A stretch of 54,477 bases of DNA from Prevotella sp. (GTDB taxonomy: Bacteria; Bacteroidota; Bacteroidia; Bacteroidales; Bacteroidaceae). How positions within the stretch are numbered: position 1 is the first letter of the stretch; every line of letters begins with the position of its first letter. This document shows positions 41,962 to 50,763 of the stretch, piece after piece. The position numbers and the translations under genes are program-made. Where the stretch lies: NCBI GenBank assembly GCA_017413085.1, contig JAFPVC010000035.1:1-54477 (forward strand). The letters run 5' to 3'. Under the pieces are notes generated by a model, which saw only the letters and a program-made list of their open reading frames with translations, made no database searches and had not been told where the DNA came from.

Positions 41962-42897
41962 TTACAAACTCTTTATTTCGTCAATCGTCAGTCCTGTAGC
42001 GGCGGCTATCTGTTCATCAGAAAGCACGCCCATCGCCTTCAACTTTCGCGCAGTATCAAGTTTCTCCTCTGCACGGCCTTCTGCACGACCCTCTGCACGG
42101 CCTTCTGCACGGCCTTTCTCCAAGCCTTTCTCCATTCCCCTGCGCTCACCCTTCAACTCGGCAGTCTCAAGGGTACTGGTGTAATCCCAGTATTCTTTCT
42201 GGCTTTCTTCATACTGGCGGCGCTCCGAAGGGTTGTATTTCGCTATCTCTGCCTGCTCGAAGAGTTTCGTGAAGACACGTTCCTGCAGCGCAGCGGGACG
42301 CTCAAGCAGGTTTGAAAGATTGTGAAGCACATACATCCACTTGTCAAACATGCTGCTGAGTTCATCAACCGTCTTCGTAAACTTGGGCATCTCAAGATAG
42401 ACAAACGTCAGTTTGTCGTAGAACACGTGGTTGTCCTCCACGTCCTTCAACTTTATCTCATGGCGATATTTCTCTGGTGGATATTCATTGTTGGGGAAGG
42501 TGAAGTTTAGTATGCCAACTGCATAGACATCGTCAAGGTGATAGTCCCACTTTCCCTTGGGTGCCTGCTCACGTATGGCTGCAGTGGCATAATATACGCT
42601 GCGGTCTTTGAAAAACACCTGCTCGGCTTTCTGCATCTCCACAATGAAGCGGCTGCCGTCGTCGGTTGTGCAATATACGTCGAACACCGAGCGGCGGTCA
42701 CCGTAGCCATCACCGAGGTGCTCGCCGTTGAGGTACTGCACGTCGGTAATCTCCCCCTTCACCGTTTCCTTGCTTTCGCCCATCAGGGCATTGAGAAAAC
42801 TGATGAGCAAATCCTTGTTCATCTCCGTACCGAAGAGTTTCTTGAAACCGAAATCGGTATATGGGTTTATGTAGCGCCCTGTGTCCGTCATGCTCAA
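41962..42897 (-). CDS. Rpn-type PD-(D/E)XK nuclease / putative transposase
   Basis: 311 residues. The N-terminal segment RYINPYTDFGFKKLFGTEMN is the hallmark of the PDDEXK transposase-like (Rpn/DUF4351-related) family; the nuclease core is SVFDVYCTTDDGSRFIVEMQ with the D...E-x-Q pattern. Members relate to E. coli RpnA, a recombination-promoting nuclease. Near the C-terminus a fourfold GRAE repeat (DNA 42066-42116, 12-bp period) joins the core to a short helical tail (LSDEQIAAATGLTIDEIKSL). It starts 6 bp after serS, so it is likely read on from serS. Confidence 0.88.
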   Translation of the reverse strand: MSMTDTGRYINPYTDFGFKKLFGTEMNKDLLISFLNALMGESKETVKGEITDVQYLNGEHLGDGYGDRRSVFDVYCTTDDGSRFIVEMQKAEQVFFKDRSVYYATAAIREQAPKGKWDYHLDDVYAVGILNFTFPNNEYPPEKYRHEIKLKDVEDNHVFYDKLTFVYLEMPKFTKTVDELSSMFDKWMYVLHNLSNLLERPAALQERVFTKLFEQAEIAKYNPSERRQYEESQKEYWDYTSTLETAELKGERRGMEKGLEKGRAEGRAEGRAEGRAEEKLDTARKLKAMGVLSDEQIAAATGLTIDEIKSL

Positions 42898-42903
42898 CTT
42901 TAG

Positions 42904-44220
42904 TTACTTTATCATGTCACAGCCCATGTATGGAACGAGGGCTGCAGGCACGCGGATGCCTTCCTCGGTCTGGTTGTTCTCAAGTATGGCGGCCACGATG
43001 CGCGGCAGTGCGAGTGCAGAACCATTGAGCGTGTGGCACAGCTCGGTCTTCTTCGTCTCGCTGTTGCGGTAGCGGCACTTCAGGCGGTTGGCCTGATAGG
43101 TGTCGAAGTTGCTGACTGACGATACCTCGAGCCAGCGGCCCTGTGCCTCTGAATAAACCTCGAAGTCGTAGCAGATAGACGACGTGAACGACTGGTCGCC
43201 GCCACAGAGCAACAATATGCGGTATGGCAGTTCGAGCTTCTTGAGCAGTCCCTCCACGTGTGCCAGCATCTCCTTGTGTGACTCCTTGGAGTGCTCCGGC
43301 TTGTCGATGCGCACAATCTCAATCTTGGAGAATTCATGCAGACGGTTCAGTCCGCGCACGTCCTTGCCGTATGAGCCGGCCTCGCGGCGGAAGCACTGAG
43401 TATAGGCGCAGTTCTTTATCGGCAGGTCTTTCTCGTCGAGGATGACATCGCGGTATATGTTTGTCACCGGTACCTCAGCGGTTGGGATGAGGTAGAGGTC
43501 GTCCACCTCGCAGTGGTACATCTGTCCCTCCTTGTCGGGCAGCTGACCTGTGCCGTAGCCAGAAGCCTGGTTTACCACTGTAGGCGGCATTATCTCGGTG
43601 TAGCCAGACTTGCGTGCCTCGTCGAGGAAGAAGTTGATGAGTGCGCGTTGCAGGCGTGCGCCCAATCCTACATATACGGGGAAGCCGGCACCAGTTATCT
43701 TGACGCCCAGGTCAAAATCGATGAGGTTGTATTTCTTTGCCAGTTCCCAGTGTGGCAGCTTGGCTTCGTCGTTGGCGGGGTTGGCAGTCCATGTGCCTAC
43801 GGTGTCGGTGCCGTCGCACTCTTTCTGGTTGCTCTTCACCACCACGTTGTCCTCAGCGCATGAGCCTTCAGGCACCTCGTCGTATGGTATGTTTGGAATC
43901 TGGCAGAGCAGGGTCTTCACCTCCTCTTCGGCGGCAGCCTTCACGTCTTCCAGTTCCTTTGACTTCTCTTTCAGCTGAGCCACAGCAGCCTTGGCCTTCT
44001 CTGCGGCCTCCTTATCGCCGGCCTTCATCAGCTTGCCGATTTCGGAGGCAGCCTTCTTCTGTTCAGCCAAGCAGGCATCGAGTTCCTGCTGTGCCTCACG
44101 GCGTTTCTTGTCAACAGCCAGCACACCGTCGATGGCCTCGGCGGCACCATTGAAGTGTTTCTTCTCCAGTCCCTTGATTACTCTTTCTTTCTCTTCTGTA
44201 ATGAGTTTAAGTGTAAGCAT
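42904..44220 (-). CDS. serS: Seryl-tRNA synthetase
   Basis: 438 residues, a class II synthetase charging tRNA-Ser. The N-terminal coiled-coil arm (about 30-110) is followed by the catalytic motifs: motif 2 YTQCFRREAGSYGKDVRGLN with HEFSKIE, and motif 3 LNGSALALPRIVAAILENNQ. The start at 44220 is MLTLKLITEEKERVIKGLEK. It lies 19 bp downstream of the ParE-type toxin gene with no clear promoter in the last 120 bp, so its transcription may depend on the toxin-antitoxin promoter or on one inside the toxin gene. Confidence 0.97.
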   Translation of the reverse strand: MLTLKLITEEKERVIKGLEKKHFNGAAEAIDGVLAVDKKRREAQQELDACLAEQKKAASEIGKLMKAGDKEAAEKAKAAVAQLKEKSKELEDVKAAAEEEVKTLLCQIPNIPYDEVPEGSCAEDNVVVKSNQKECDGTDTVGTWTANPANDEAKLPHWELAKKYNLIDFDLGVKITGAGFPVYVGLGARLQRALINFFLDEARKSGYTEIMPPTVVNQASGYGTGQLPDKEGQMYHCEVDDLYLIPTAEVPVTNIYRDVILDEKDLPIKNCAYTQCFRREAGSYGKDVRGLNRLHEFSKIEIVRIDKPEHSKESHKEMLAHVEGLLKKLELPYRILLLCGGDQSFTSSICYDFEVYSEAQGRWLEVSSVSNFDTYQANRLKCRYRNSETKKTELCHTLNGSALALPRIVAAILENNQTEEGIRVPAALVPYMGCDMIK

Positions 44221-44239
44221 TTTCTTATCGTTGTTATTC

Positions 44240-44551
44240 TTATTTTACTTCGTCTGTAAGTGATTGCGGCTCGCGTCTGGTATGCCAGAAAGCCACTATG
44301 TATACTGTATCCTTATCAATATAATATACAATTTTACTCAGCCCATTCACAGTCACACTACGATATGTTTTATTTCTGTGCGGCAATAACCGTTCTACCT
44401 GTCCAATCTCGGGCATGACTGCAAGCACATGCTCTTTCGCTGACACCATACCTGCGAATTTCTCTTTAGCACGTAGTCCAAAATTCTCTACGATATAGTA
44501 TGCAGTCTCTTCAAAGGACTTTTTAGCCTTCTCTGACCAAAAAACTGTCAT
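44240..44551 (-). CDS. ParE/RelE-family toxin
   Basis: 103 residues (MTVFWSEKAKKSFEETAYYI...). The fold pattern matches ParE/RelE: N-terminal WSEKAKKSFEETAYYIVENF, the central GQVERLLPHRNKTYRSVTVN and the C-terminal YYIDKDTVYIVAFWHTRREP. Such toxins inhibit gyrase (ParE) or cleave ribosome-bound mRNA (RelE); which applies here cannot be told. It overlaps the antitoxin gene by 4 bp. Confidence 0.88.
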   Translation of the reverse strand: MTVFWSEKAKKSFEETAYYIVENFGLRAKEKFAGMVSAKEHVLAVMPEIGQVERLLPHRNKTYRSVTVNGLSKIVYYIDKDTVYIVAFWHTRREPQSLTDEVK

Positions 44552-44805
44552 GCGATTTTACGGATTTGCGGTTTGCCAATTTCTTCAACAGCTTTGAATA
44601 CCTCTTCGCTGGTATAGTATCTGCCAGTTCTAAAGTCTTCTTCCCCCTCATCAATCATGGCGTTAATTTCATCCATGGTATATGGCGTGGGGTCCTCGTC
44701 TTCCATCGACTCCAAGGCCAACTCTGTAGAAAGCCATGCCATGTCTTCCTTCGTCAAGGTTCCGCAAAGGTAGTCACGCAAATTATTTAATGCAGTTTCA
44801 CTCAT
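44548..44805 (-). CDS. Antitoxin of the ParE-type pair
   Basis: 85 residues (MSETALNNLRDYLCGTLTKE...), acidic, with the motif PYTMDEINAMIDEGEEDFRT followed by TGRYYTSEEVFKAVEE, which resembles short antitoxins next to ParE in Bacteroidetes. No separate DNA-binding domain is obvious. It is upstream of and overlaps the toxin gene, the normal order. A promoter box lies about 30 bp before the start. Confidence 0.82.
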   Translation of the reverse strand: MSETALNNLRDYLCGTLTKEDMAWLSTELALESMEDEDPTPYTMDEINAMIDEGEEDFRTGRYYTSEEVFKAVEEIGKPQIRKIA

Positions 44806-44833
44806 AGACTGATTACGTTATGATGTTCATGTG

Positions 44834-44841
44834 CAAAGTTA
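44834..44841 (-). promoter_or_regulatory. Promoter -7 box of the toxin-antitoxin operon
   Basis: A minus-strand TAACTTTG. The upstream TTTG element is not clear at the usual distance, so this is a weaker call than the others. Confidence 0.5.
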
Positions 44842-44894
44842 CTCAATTTCTGTGAAATAACCGCATAAAATGATTAAAAAATCATTCCACACAG

Positions 44895-45443
44895 TCATTT
44901 TTCCATCTTCATCAGTGTGTTGTTTGCGGCGTGGCGCAAGTAAAGCGGCGCATCGGCATCATTAACCACTGCCTCTACACGCACAGCGAGCGCCTGCAGT
45001 TCGGTATCGCTGAATTGCCATCCTTTTGTCAGCAGCCGCGCCACGATGCAGTAGCCGTGCAACTGTGTCATTGCATCACCGTCAGCCGTCAGGTTCATTG
45101 CCAGTTCTGCAGCGTATGGCAGGTGCTGATACAGGTTCATGGAAGCTACCTCGGCTATCTCCTGTGTCTTGGTCTGGCCAATCCACTGCATTGCCATGTC
45201 ACGTGTAAGCATGTCGTGGGGCATAAGAAGCGTGGCCATTATCTTGCTCTCGCGCACGTCGTCATTCCACAATTCCGTAGCGGTGTCATAGTCCTTGCCA
45301 TACTCGTCGGCCAGTTCACGAAGATGTCCCAGTGACGCTCCCCAGTTCAGGTGATAGTCCATGCCTTTCTCGCGCAGCGACTGTGCCGTAACGCCGTTCA
45401 TCAGCAGTCGGAACTGCTGCCGTATTTCCTTTGCCTTGCTCAT
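44895..45443 (-). CDS. AlkD-like DNA alkylation repair protein
   Basis: 182 residues with the start at 45443 (MSKAKEIRQQFRLLMNGVTA); the seven codons upstream overlap the promoter side and look spurious. The segment LWNDDVRESKIMATLLMPHD and DMLTRDMAMQWIGQTKTQEI resemble the HEAT-like repeats of AlkD glycosylases, which remove bulky or cationic alkylated bases without base flipping. It is shorter than typical AlkD (about 230), so it may be a divergent or non-catalytic member. It has its own promoter, divergent from the helicase gene. Confidence 0.72.
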   Translation of the reverse strand: MSKAKEIRQQFRLLMNGVTAQSLREKGMDYHLNWGASLGHLRELADEYGKDYDTATELWNDDVRESKIMATLLMPHDMLTRDMAMQWIGQTKTQEIAEVASMNLYQHLPYAAELAMNLTADGDAMTQLHGYCIVARLLTKGWQFSDTELQALAVRVEAVVNDADAPLYLRHAANNTLMKMEK

Positions 45444-45477
45444 TGTTTTAAAAACGCAGTCCAATGACTGTCATCGG

Positions 45478-45508
45478 CAAAGGTAGTAATTTTATATCTT
45501 GCACGCAA
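45478..45508 (-). promoter_or_regulatory. Promoter of the AlkD-like gene
   Basis: A minus-strand TACCTTTG (45478-45485) and TTG (45506-45508) lie 20 bp apart. Confidence 0.7.
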
Positions 45509-45558
45509 GGAAATTGCTGAAAATATGAAGCTACACGATTGTTTTTCTGTGCTGCTGC

Positions 45559-45589
45559 TTGCGTAATCAACGGGAAATGATTAACTTTG
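45559..45589 (+). promoter_or_regulatory. Promoter of the Upf1/DNA2-like helicase gene
   Basis: TTG (45559-45561) and TAACTTTG (45582-45589) lie 20 bp apart, about 25 bp before the ATG at 45614. Confidence 0.72.
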
Positions 45590-45613
45590 TGGGTGATATA
45601 AGCCACCTTTATT

Positions 45614-47482
45614 ATGAATAACCCTACATTATACATACAACGACTCAAGCAGCTTCTGCTAATGGAACAAGAGGCTGAGCGCGAGGAGTTCCGCATACAG
45701 TCAGAGCGGATGCCGCTGGAACGCAAGATAAGGCGCGGCGTCTGCTGGTGGCCTGTCAGGGCAGGACGCTCTTACTATAACTCGCTCAACCAACTGGTGG
45801 TGGAAATAGAAAATCTGTCGCCGGCTGCCTCGGAAGACGATGAGACCGAGGCTGACACGCTGTTGGAGTACGGCAAACCTATACAGTTTTTCCAGCCACC
45901 GGCTGCCAAGGACGGCAAGACAAAATATCTGTCGTTTAACTCCACCATCAGTTATGTGGAGGGCAACCGCATGGTGGTGACGGTGCCGTCGGCAGACTGC
46001 ATAGCCGAACTGAGCACTGCGGAGAGACTCGGGCTGCAACTATACTTCGACGAGACAAGCTACCGCACCATGACACGCGCACTGGACGACGTGATAAACG
46101 GCAAAGGCAAGCGGATGCAGGAACTGCTAAAAGTGTTCGGCGGACTGCAAGCCACACGCCAGCTTACCATAAAGCCGATGTCGTTTCCGTGGCTCAACCC
46201 CACGCAGGAAAAGGCAGTCAACGAGGTGCTGCGTGCCAAGGACGTAGCCGTGGTGCACGGACCACCGGGGACGGGCAAGACCACCACGCTTGTCGAGGCT
46301 ATATATGAGACGCTGCACCGCGAAACACAGGTCTTGGTTTGCGCACAGAGCAACATGGCGGTAGACTGGATTTCAGAAAAGCTCGTTGACCACGGCGTGC
46401 CGGTGCTGCGCATAGGCAACCCCACACACGTAAACGACAAAATGCTGTCGTTTACATACGAAAGGAAGTTTGAGGCACATCCCGACTATCCCGAACTGTG
46501 GGCTGTGCGCCGCGACATACGGCAGGTGCATCAGCAGAAGCCATCAAACAAGCACCAACGGCTGGCAAGGCTGCGCGACCGGGCGCAGGAACTGGAGATG
46601 CGCATTAATGCCGACTTGTTCAATGAGGCACGCGTGGTGGCATGCACCCTCGTGGGGGCGGCTAACAAACTTATGGTGGGACAGAAATTCTCAACGCTCT
46701 TCATCGACGAGGCGGCACAGGCCCTTGAGCCAGCCTGCTGGATAGCCATACGGCGTGCCGGCAGGGTGATACTGGCCGGCGACCATCAGCAACTTCCGCC
46801 AACCATAAAATGCTATGAAGCCATGCGCGAGGGACTGGGGCGCACCCTGATGGAACGTATCGTGGAGGCGCAGCCGGAATGTGTGACGCTGCTCGGTGTG
46901 CAGTATCGCATGAACGATGCGATAATGAAGTTCTCGTCAGGCTGGTTCTACGAAGGAAAACTGCAGTCTGATCCAAGCGTGCGCCACCGCTCAGTACTTG
47001 ACTATGAAACTCCGATAGTGTGGATTGACAGCGAAGAACCAGAACAGTATGTCGGCGAGAACCACGGCAGGATAAACAAAGCCGAGGCCGACCTGTTGCT
47101 GCTCCACCTGCAGGGATACATAAACAAGGTGGGAATAAATCGTTTCCTTGAGGAAAGGATAGACGTGGGCATCATCTCGCCCTACCGCGTGCAGACGCAC
47201 TACCTGCGACAGCAGATACGCCAGCGCGAGGAATTCCGCCGCGTGCGCCACCTTATCACCGTAGGCACTGTCGACGGCTTTCAGGGACAGGAGCGCGACA
47301 TCATACTGATATCACTGGTGCGAAGCAACGAACACGGCCAGATAGGATTCCTCTCCGACCTGCGACGCATGAACGTGGCGATGACACGCGCAAGGATGAA
47401 ACTGCTCATCTTCGGCAACCGTGCCACACTCTCACACTGCAGTTTCTACCAGCGGCTGATAGAATACATCGACTCACTGTGA
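45614..47482 (+). CDS. Superfamily 1 (Upf1/DNA2/IGHMBP2-like) helicase
   Basis: 622 residues. After an N-terminal OB/stalk-like part (about 1-190) come the SF1 motifs: Q motif NPTQEKAVNEVL, motif I VVHGPPGTGKTTTLVEAIYE, motif Ia VLVCAQSNMAVDWI, motif II TLFIDEAAQALEPACWI, motif III ILAGDHQQLPPTI, motif IV-like VTLLGVQYRMNDAI, motif V GTVDGFQGQERDIILISLVR and motif VI MNVAMTRARMKLLIFGN. Family members translocate 5' to 3' on RNA or DNA; the bacterial role is unclear. It shares a divergent promoter region with the AlkD-like gene, which hints at a DNA-repair setting. Confidence 0.93.
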   Translation: MNNPTLYIQRLKQLLLMEQEAEREEFRIQSERMPLERKIRRGVCWWPVRAGRSYYNSLNQLVVEIENLSPAASEDDETEADTLLEYGKPIQFFQPPAAKDGKTKYLSFNSTISYVEGNRMVVTVPSADCIAELSTAERLGLQLYFDETSYRTMTRALDDVINGKGKRMQELLKVFGGLQATRQLTIKPMSFPWLNPTQEKAVNEVLRAKDVAVVHGPPGTGKTTTLVEAIYETLHRETQVLVCAQSNMAVDWISEKLVDHGVPVLRIGNPTHVNDKMLSFTYERKFEAHPDYPELWAVRRDIRQVHQQKPSNKHQRLARLRDRAQELEMRINADLFNEARVVACTLVGAANKLMVGQKFSTLFIDEAAQALEPACWIAIRRAGRVILAGDHQQLPPTIKCYEAMREGLGRTLMERIVEAQPECVTLLGVQYRMNDAIMKFSSGWFYEGKLQSDPSVRHRSVLDYETPIVWIDSEEPEQYVGENHGRINKAEADLLLLHLQGYINKVGINRFLEERIDVGIISPYRVQTHYLRQQIRQREEFRRVRHLITVGTVDGFQGQERDIILISLVRSNEHGQIGFLSDLRRMNVAMTRARMKLLIFGNRATLSHCSFYQRLIEYIDSL

Positions 47483-47506
47483 TTAAAGGCTGGTTCTACC
47501 CCCCAT

Positions 47507-48661
47507 CTAAACCTCAATGCGGAAGGTGGTGCCTGCGCCTACCTCTGAGCGCAGTACATAGATGCGCCCGTGGTGATACTCCTCTATTATTCGGCGAGCA
47601 AGCGAAAGGCCAAGCCCCCAGCCACGTTTCTTCGTGGTGAAGCCCGGGCGGAACACATTCTTTATATTGCCGCGCTCAATGCCCTTGCCAGTGTCGGAAA
47701 CATCTATTATGCAACGGCTGCCCGACTGCCGCGCCGTAATGGTGATGCTGCCCGAGCCGCTCATGGCATCAACGGCATTCTTGCAAAGGTTCTCAAACAC
47801 CCACTCAAACAACTGGCGGTTTACCATAACTTTACAGTCGGGGTCGCTCATGCTGAACGTGATGCTGACGTGCTGCGACGTTCGGCGGTTCATGTATTCA
47901 ACCACATTCTGCAGTATGTCGTGCAGGCTGACATCGGTGCGCTCAGGTGCAGAGCCTATCTTTGAAAACCTGTCGGCTATCAGCTGCAAGCGCTTCACGT
48001 CCTTGTCCATTTCGGGTATCAGCGTGTCGTCGGGATACGTCTCATGCAGTATCTCCGTCCATGCCATCAAACTTGAGATAGGCGTGCCGAGCTGATGCGC
48101 AGTCTCTTTCGACAGTCCCACCCACACCTTGTTCTGCTCTGCCCGCTTTGAGGTCAGAAGGGCAAAGATGGCAACCACCACAAACAGCATCACCACTCCC
48201 AACTGTATATAAGGATACCATGCCAGCCGCGTAAGCAGCAGCGAGTCGTCGTAGCACACAAGCAGGTAGTCGTCCCTCCCCTCGCCTATCTGCACGCGTA
48301 TGGCCTGCTGGCGCCCAAGCATACGCCGGGCTGTCTGTGCAGCCTCAGCGGTAGAATCGGCTCCGGTGGCACCATGCAGCTTGACATTACGGTAGGTCTG
48401 CACCTCGCCTGCGGCATCAACCACGATTACGGGTATGGTGTTGTTCTGCTCTATCACCTTCAACACAAGGTTCAGGTCAGTCTCCTCGTCAGCCTGGCTA
48501 AGGGTGTGCATTGCCTCAGCCCATATTTCCATGCGCTGCCGTTCCTCGCGTGCCAAGTCGCGCACGAGGAAATGGCTCACCACGAGCGATGCCGCCGCAA
48601 TAAGCACGGCGGCGCCCACGAGAGCGATCTTTACCTGCCGTATCTTGTCGGTCCAGACCAT
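47507..48661 (-). CDS. Membrane sensor histidine kinase (orphan)
   Basis: 384 residues. Two membrane helices (about 11-31 and 151-170) enclose a roughly 115-residue periplasmic sensor. The HisKA box is GLSKETAHQLGTPISSLMAW with His189; the GHKL ATPase domain has WVFENLCKNAVDAMSGSGSI (N-box), DVSDTGKGIERGNIKNVFRP (G1) and KKRGWGLGLSLARRIIEEYH (G2). No response regulator lies next to it. Its first base overlaps the last base of the exported-protein gene upstream, suggesting that protein is a co-expressed partner. Confidence 0.93.
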   Translation of the reverse strand: MVWTDKIRQVKIALVGAAVLIAAASLVVSHFLVRDLAREERQRMEIWAEAMHTLSQADEETDLNLVLKVIEQNNTIPVIVVDAAGEVQTYRNVKLHGATGADSTAEAAQTARRMLGRQQAIRVQIGEGRDDYLLVCYDDSLLLTRLAWYPYIQLGVVMLFVVVAIFALLTSKRAEQNKVWVGLSKETAHQLGTPISSLMAWTEILHETYPDDTLIPEMDKDVKRLQLIADRFSKIGSAPERTDVSLHDILQNVVEYMNRRTSQHVSITFSMSDPDCKVMVNRQLFEWVFENLCKNAVDAMSGSGSITITARQSGSRCIIDVSDTGKGIERGNIKNVFRPGFTTKKRGWGLGLSLARRIIEEYHHGRIYVLRSEVGAGTTFRIEV

Positions 48662-49185
48662 CAGTCGTAACGCTTCTTGCGCTCCTCCATGGTGTTATAA
48701 GTGTCGGTATATATCACTGACAGCGTGAAAGCCGTGTTAGGGTCAATCTGCAGGACTACGCTGCCATAGTCCATTGTCATGCCGTATTTTGGCAGTGTCT
48801 TCATGTCGCCAGGCTCGTTCACCACCTCGCCCTCAGAACAATATTGCTCCGTGACGGCCTGCTTCATAGCCTCGTAGAACGGGAGGAACTCGCCCAGCTC
48901 CTTTATCTCGGCAAACGTAAGGCGCACGCTCGTCACCTGATTGGTGTGCAAGCCATAGTGTATGTTGAGCTTCACGGGCGTATCATTGAACGTGCCTACC
49001 ATGTAACGGTTTCCACGCGGTATAATCTTGTTTTCAGTATATGGCCTGAAGCCCTTCTGCTGCATGGCCACGGCAAAGCTGTCGACCGACTGTCCCAGCG
49101 AGACTTCCATAAACTCCATGTGTCTCTCAGCGTATGTGGCCACTGCGGCAAACAGTGTCAAGAACAATAATAGCGTTTTCTTCAT
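48661..49185 (-). CDS. Exported hypothetical protein upstream of the sensor kinase
   Basis: 174 residues with a signal peptide (MKKTLLLFLTLFAAVATYAE). The mature part is mixed alpha/beta (MEFMEVSLGQSVDSFAVAMQ, VKLNIHYGLHTNQVTSVRLT) with no family I can name. Its stop overlaps the start of the kinase by one base, so it could be a periplasmic modulator of the kinase; that is inference. Confidence 0.75.
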   Translation of the reverse strand: MKKTLLLFLTLFAAVATYAERHMEFMEVSLGQSVDSFAVAMQQKGFRPYTENKIIPRGNRYMVGTFNDTPVKLNIHYGLHTNQVTSVRLTFAEIKELGEFLPFYEAMKQAVTEQYCSEGEVVNEPGDMKTLPKYGMTMDYGSVVLQIDPNTAFTLSVIYTDTYNTMEERKKRYD

Positions 49186-49194
49186 GTCACATCA

Positions 49195-49250
49195 AAGAAT
49201 TGAAAAATTGAAGAATTAAAGAATTGAAGAGTTGAAAAATTGAAATTATG
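49195..49250. repeat. 8-bp tandem repeat (AAGAATTG family), 7 units
   Basis: AAGAATTG, AAAAATTG, AAGAATTA, AAGAATTG, AAGAGTTG, AAAAATTG and AAATTATG follow one another with an 8-bp period, between the DnaJ-like gene and the exported-protein gene. This is the reverse complement family of the TTCAATTC array at 53766-53829. Confidence 0.85.
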
Positions 49251-49262
49251 AATTATGAATTA

Positions 49263-50084
49263 CTACATCCCCCGCGCCTTGAATATCCGTTCCTTTGCAT
49301 CGTTGATTTCCTGAAACTTGCGCTTGGCATTCTCCTGCACGTCCTTTCCCAGTGTCGACACGCGGTCGGGGTGATACTGCAGAGCCATCTTGCGGTAGGC
49401 GCGGCGCACCTCGTCGTCGGTAGCCTGCGGCGACACTCCCAGCACGCGGTAGGCATCGTCAAGCGTGCCGCCGCCAAGCGAGAGCAGCTGCTCCACCACC
49501 GACGCATCCATCCCGAGGGCATGTGCCACGTCTTTCATGGCCTTCACCTCGGCGGGGTCTATCCTGCCGTCGGCCTTGGCTATCCCGGCAAGCAGCGCCA
49601 TGAGCTGCAGGCACTGCTCCTGCGTCAGTGCAAACGTGACGTTGCGGCACGACTGCACCACCCTGCGCCGCCACGCCTCTGCCGTCAGCTGCTTTCGCTC
49701 CTGGAATATGGTGAGCAGGCGCTCGCCGCACGCCCGTGCCGTGGCCGCGTCGAAGTTCTGCCGCAGGAACGCGCGCACCACCTCCATCTCCGAGTGCATG
49801 ATGCGCCCGTCGGCGGCTATGACGTGGGCCGTCATCTCAAGCAGGCTGTTTAGGAAGAGCGTGCGCGGACTATCCGTGGCGCTGCCCGCCTGCCGGTGCC
49901 CATACGGGCGGTTGCCGCCGTATGCGTGGTATTCCCGGTTGCGAGCATACTGGCTGCTGCTGTATTCGCTGCCGCTTATGCCGCTGCCTATACGCTGTAT
50001 TACTGCGCCTATGAAATAACCTGCTACCGCCCCGAAGAAGCCTCCGAGGCTGAAGCCCACGGCAGCGCAAATCCACTTTATCAT
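49263..50084 (-). CDS. TerB/DnaJ-domain membrane-anchored co-chaperone (DjlA-like)
   Basis: 273 residues. A glycine-rich membrane anchor (about 5-30, [20 protein letters not shown]) is followed by a TerB/DjlA_N-like helical domain (about 78-195: [20 protein letters not shown] and [20 protein letters not shown]) and a C-terminal J domain (about 205-273: [20 protein letters not shown] and [16 protein letters not shown] with the HPD motif). It probably stimulates DnaK at the membrane. It lies 50 bp beyond the terminator-like hairpin downstream of HU. Confidence 0.92.
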   Translation of the reverse strand: MIKWICAAVGFSLGGFFGAVAGYFIGAVIQRIGSGISGSEYSSSQYARNREYHAYGGNRPYGHRQAGSATDSPRTLFLNSLLEMTAHVIAADGRIMHSEMEVVRAFLRQNFDAATARACGERLLTIFQERKQLTAEAWRRRVVQSCRNVTFALTQEQCLQLMALLAGIAKADGRIDPAEVKAMKDVAHALGMDASVVEQLLSLGGGTLDDAYRVLGVSPQATDDEVRRAYRKMALQYHPDRVSTLGKDVQENAKRKFQEINDAKERIFKARGM

Positions 50085-50132
50085 TGTCTGTCTGTGTGTA
50101 TATATGTGGTATGGTGAACCGACGGCAAACGG

Positions 50133-50180
50133 AAACGCCCCGACCGTGCCGTACCAGGCGTACGGTTCGGTGGGGCGTTT
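50133..50180. terminator. Terminator after the HU gene
   Basis: Arms 50133-50154 and 50160-50180 are GC-rich and nearly fully complementary (AAACGCCCC pairs with GGGGCGTTT) around a 5-nt loop. It is flanked on the plus strand by TTTTAGTCTTTTAGTC and a T run, and so could terminate in either direction; HU (minus strand) is the natural client. Confidence 0.75.
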
Positions 50181-50226
50181 TAGTCTTTTAGTCTTTTTTT
50201 ACTAACTCTAAAATAGACTCTTACGA

Positions 50227-50487
50227 TTAGATGAGGCCTGCTCCTGCCTTGAACTTGGCAACCTTCTTGGCGGCAATCTTAATCTGCTCGCCCGTGCGTG
50301 GGTTCTTGCCGGTGCGTGCGGCGCGCTCAGCAACGCTGAATGTACCGAAACCGATGAGCTGCACGGCGTCACCACCCTGCAGTGCCTCCTTGATTGACTC
50401 GAGCGCAGCCTCGAGAACTGCCTTTGCCTCTACCTGAGAAACCTCTGCCTTCTCAGCGATTTTCTTTACAAGTTCTGTCTTGTTCAT
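50227..50487 (-). CDS. hup: HU-type DNA-binding protein
   Basis: An 86-residue nucleoid protein ([20 protein letters not shown]...). The arm signature [20 protein letters not shown] with [10 protein letters not shown] is typical of HU/IHF; as a single gene at this length HU is the better call. It has its own promoter and terminator, so it is a single-gene unit. Confidence 0.95.
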   Translation of the reverse strand: MNKTELVKKIAEKAEVSQVEAKAVLEAALESIKEALQGGDAVQLIGFGTFSVAERAARTGKNPRTGEQIKIAAKKVAKFKAGAGLI

Positions 50488-50531
50488 TGTTTAATAGTTT
50501 AAATTAGTACTAATTGAAATAGTTCTGGATG

Positions 50532-50561
50532 CAAAGTTAATTATTTTCCTTTAATTTCCAA
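50532..50561 (-). promoter_or_regulatory. Promoter of the HU gene
   Basis: A minus-strand TAACTTTG (50532-50539) and TTG (50559-50561) lie 19 bp apart, about 45 bp before the ATG. Confidence 0.75.
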
Positions 50562-50763
50562 GCATTTTTACAAAAAAAAACAATGTTTTCAGCAAAAATA
50601 GTGTTTTTTTTATCTTATTTTAGCATAAACGCCTGTTTTTTCCGCCGCAAACTGCTTGTTTTATCGGTTATTAGCCCTATCCTTGCCGTTATGCCATTTC
50701 TTACTCCATGCCTTACGCTGTGCAGCATGATCAGAGTCACTGAGCGTGACGGGACTGTTCAGA

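Noticed and set aside
41962-42897. Active transposon
   Set aside because: The Rpn-type nuclease has no flanking inverted repeats or target duplication that I can see; family members often act as nucleases, not as mobile elements.
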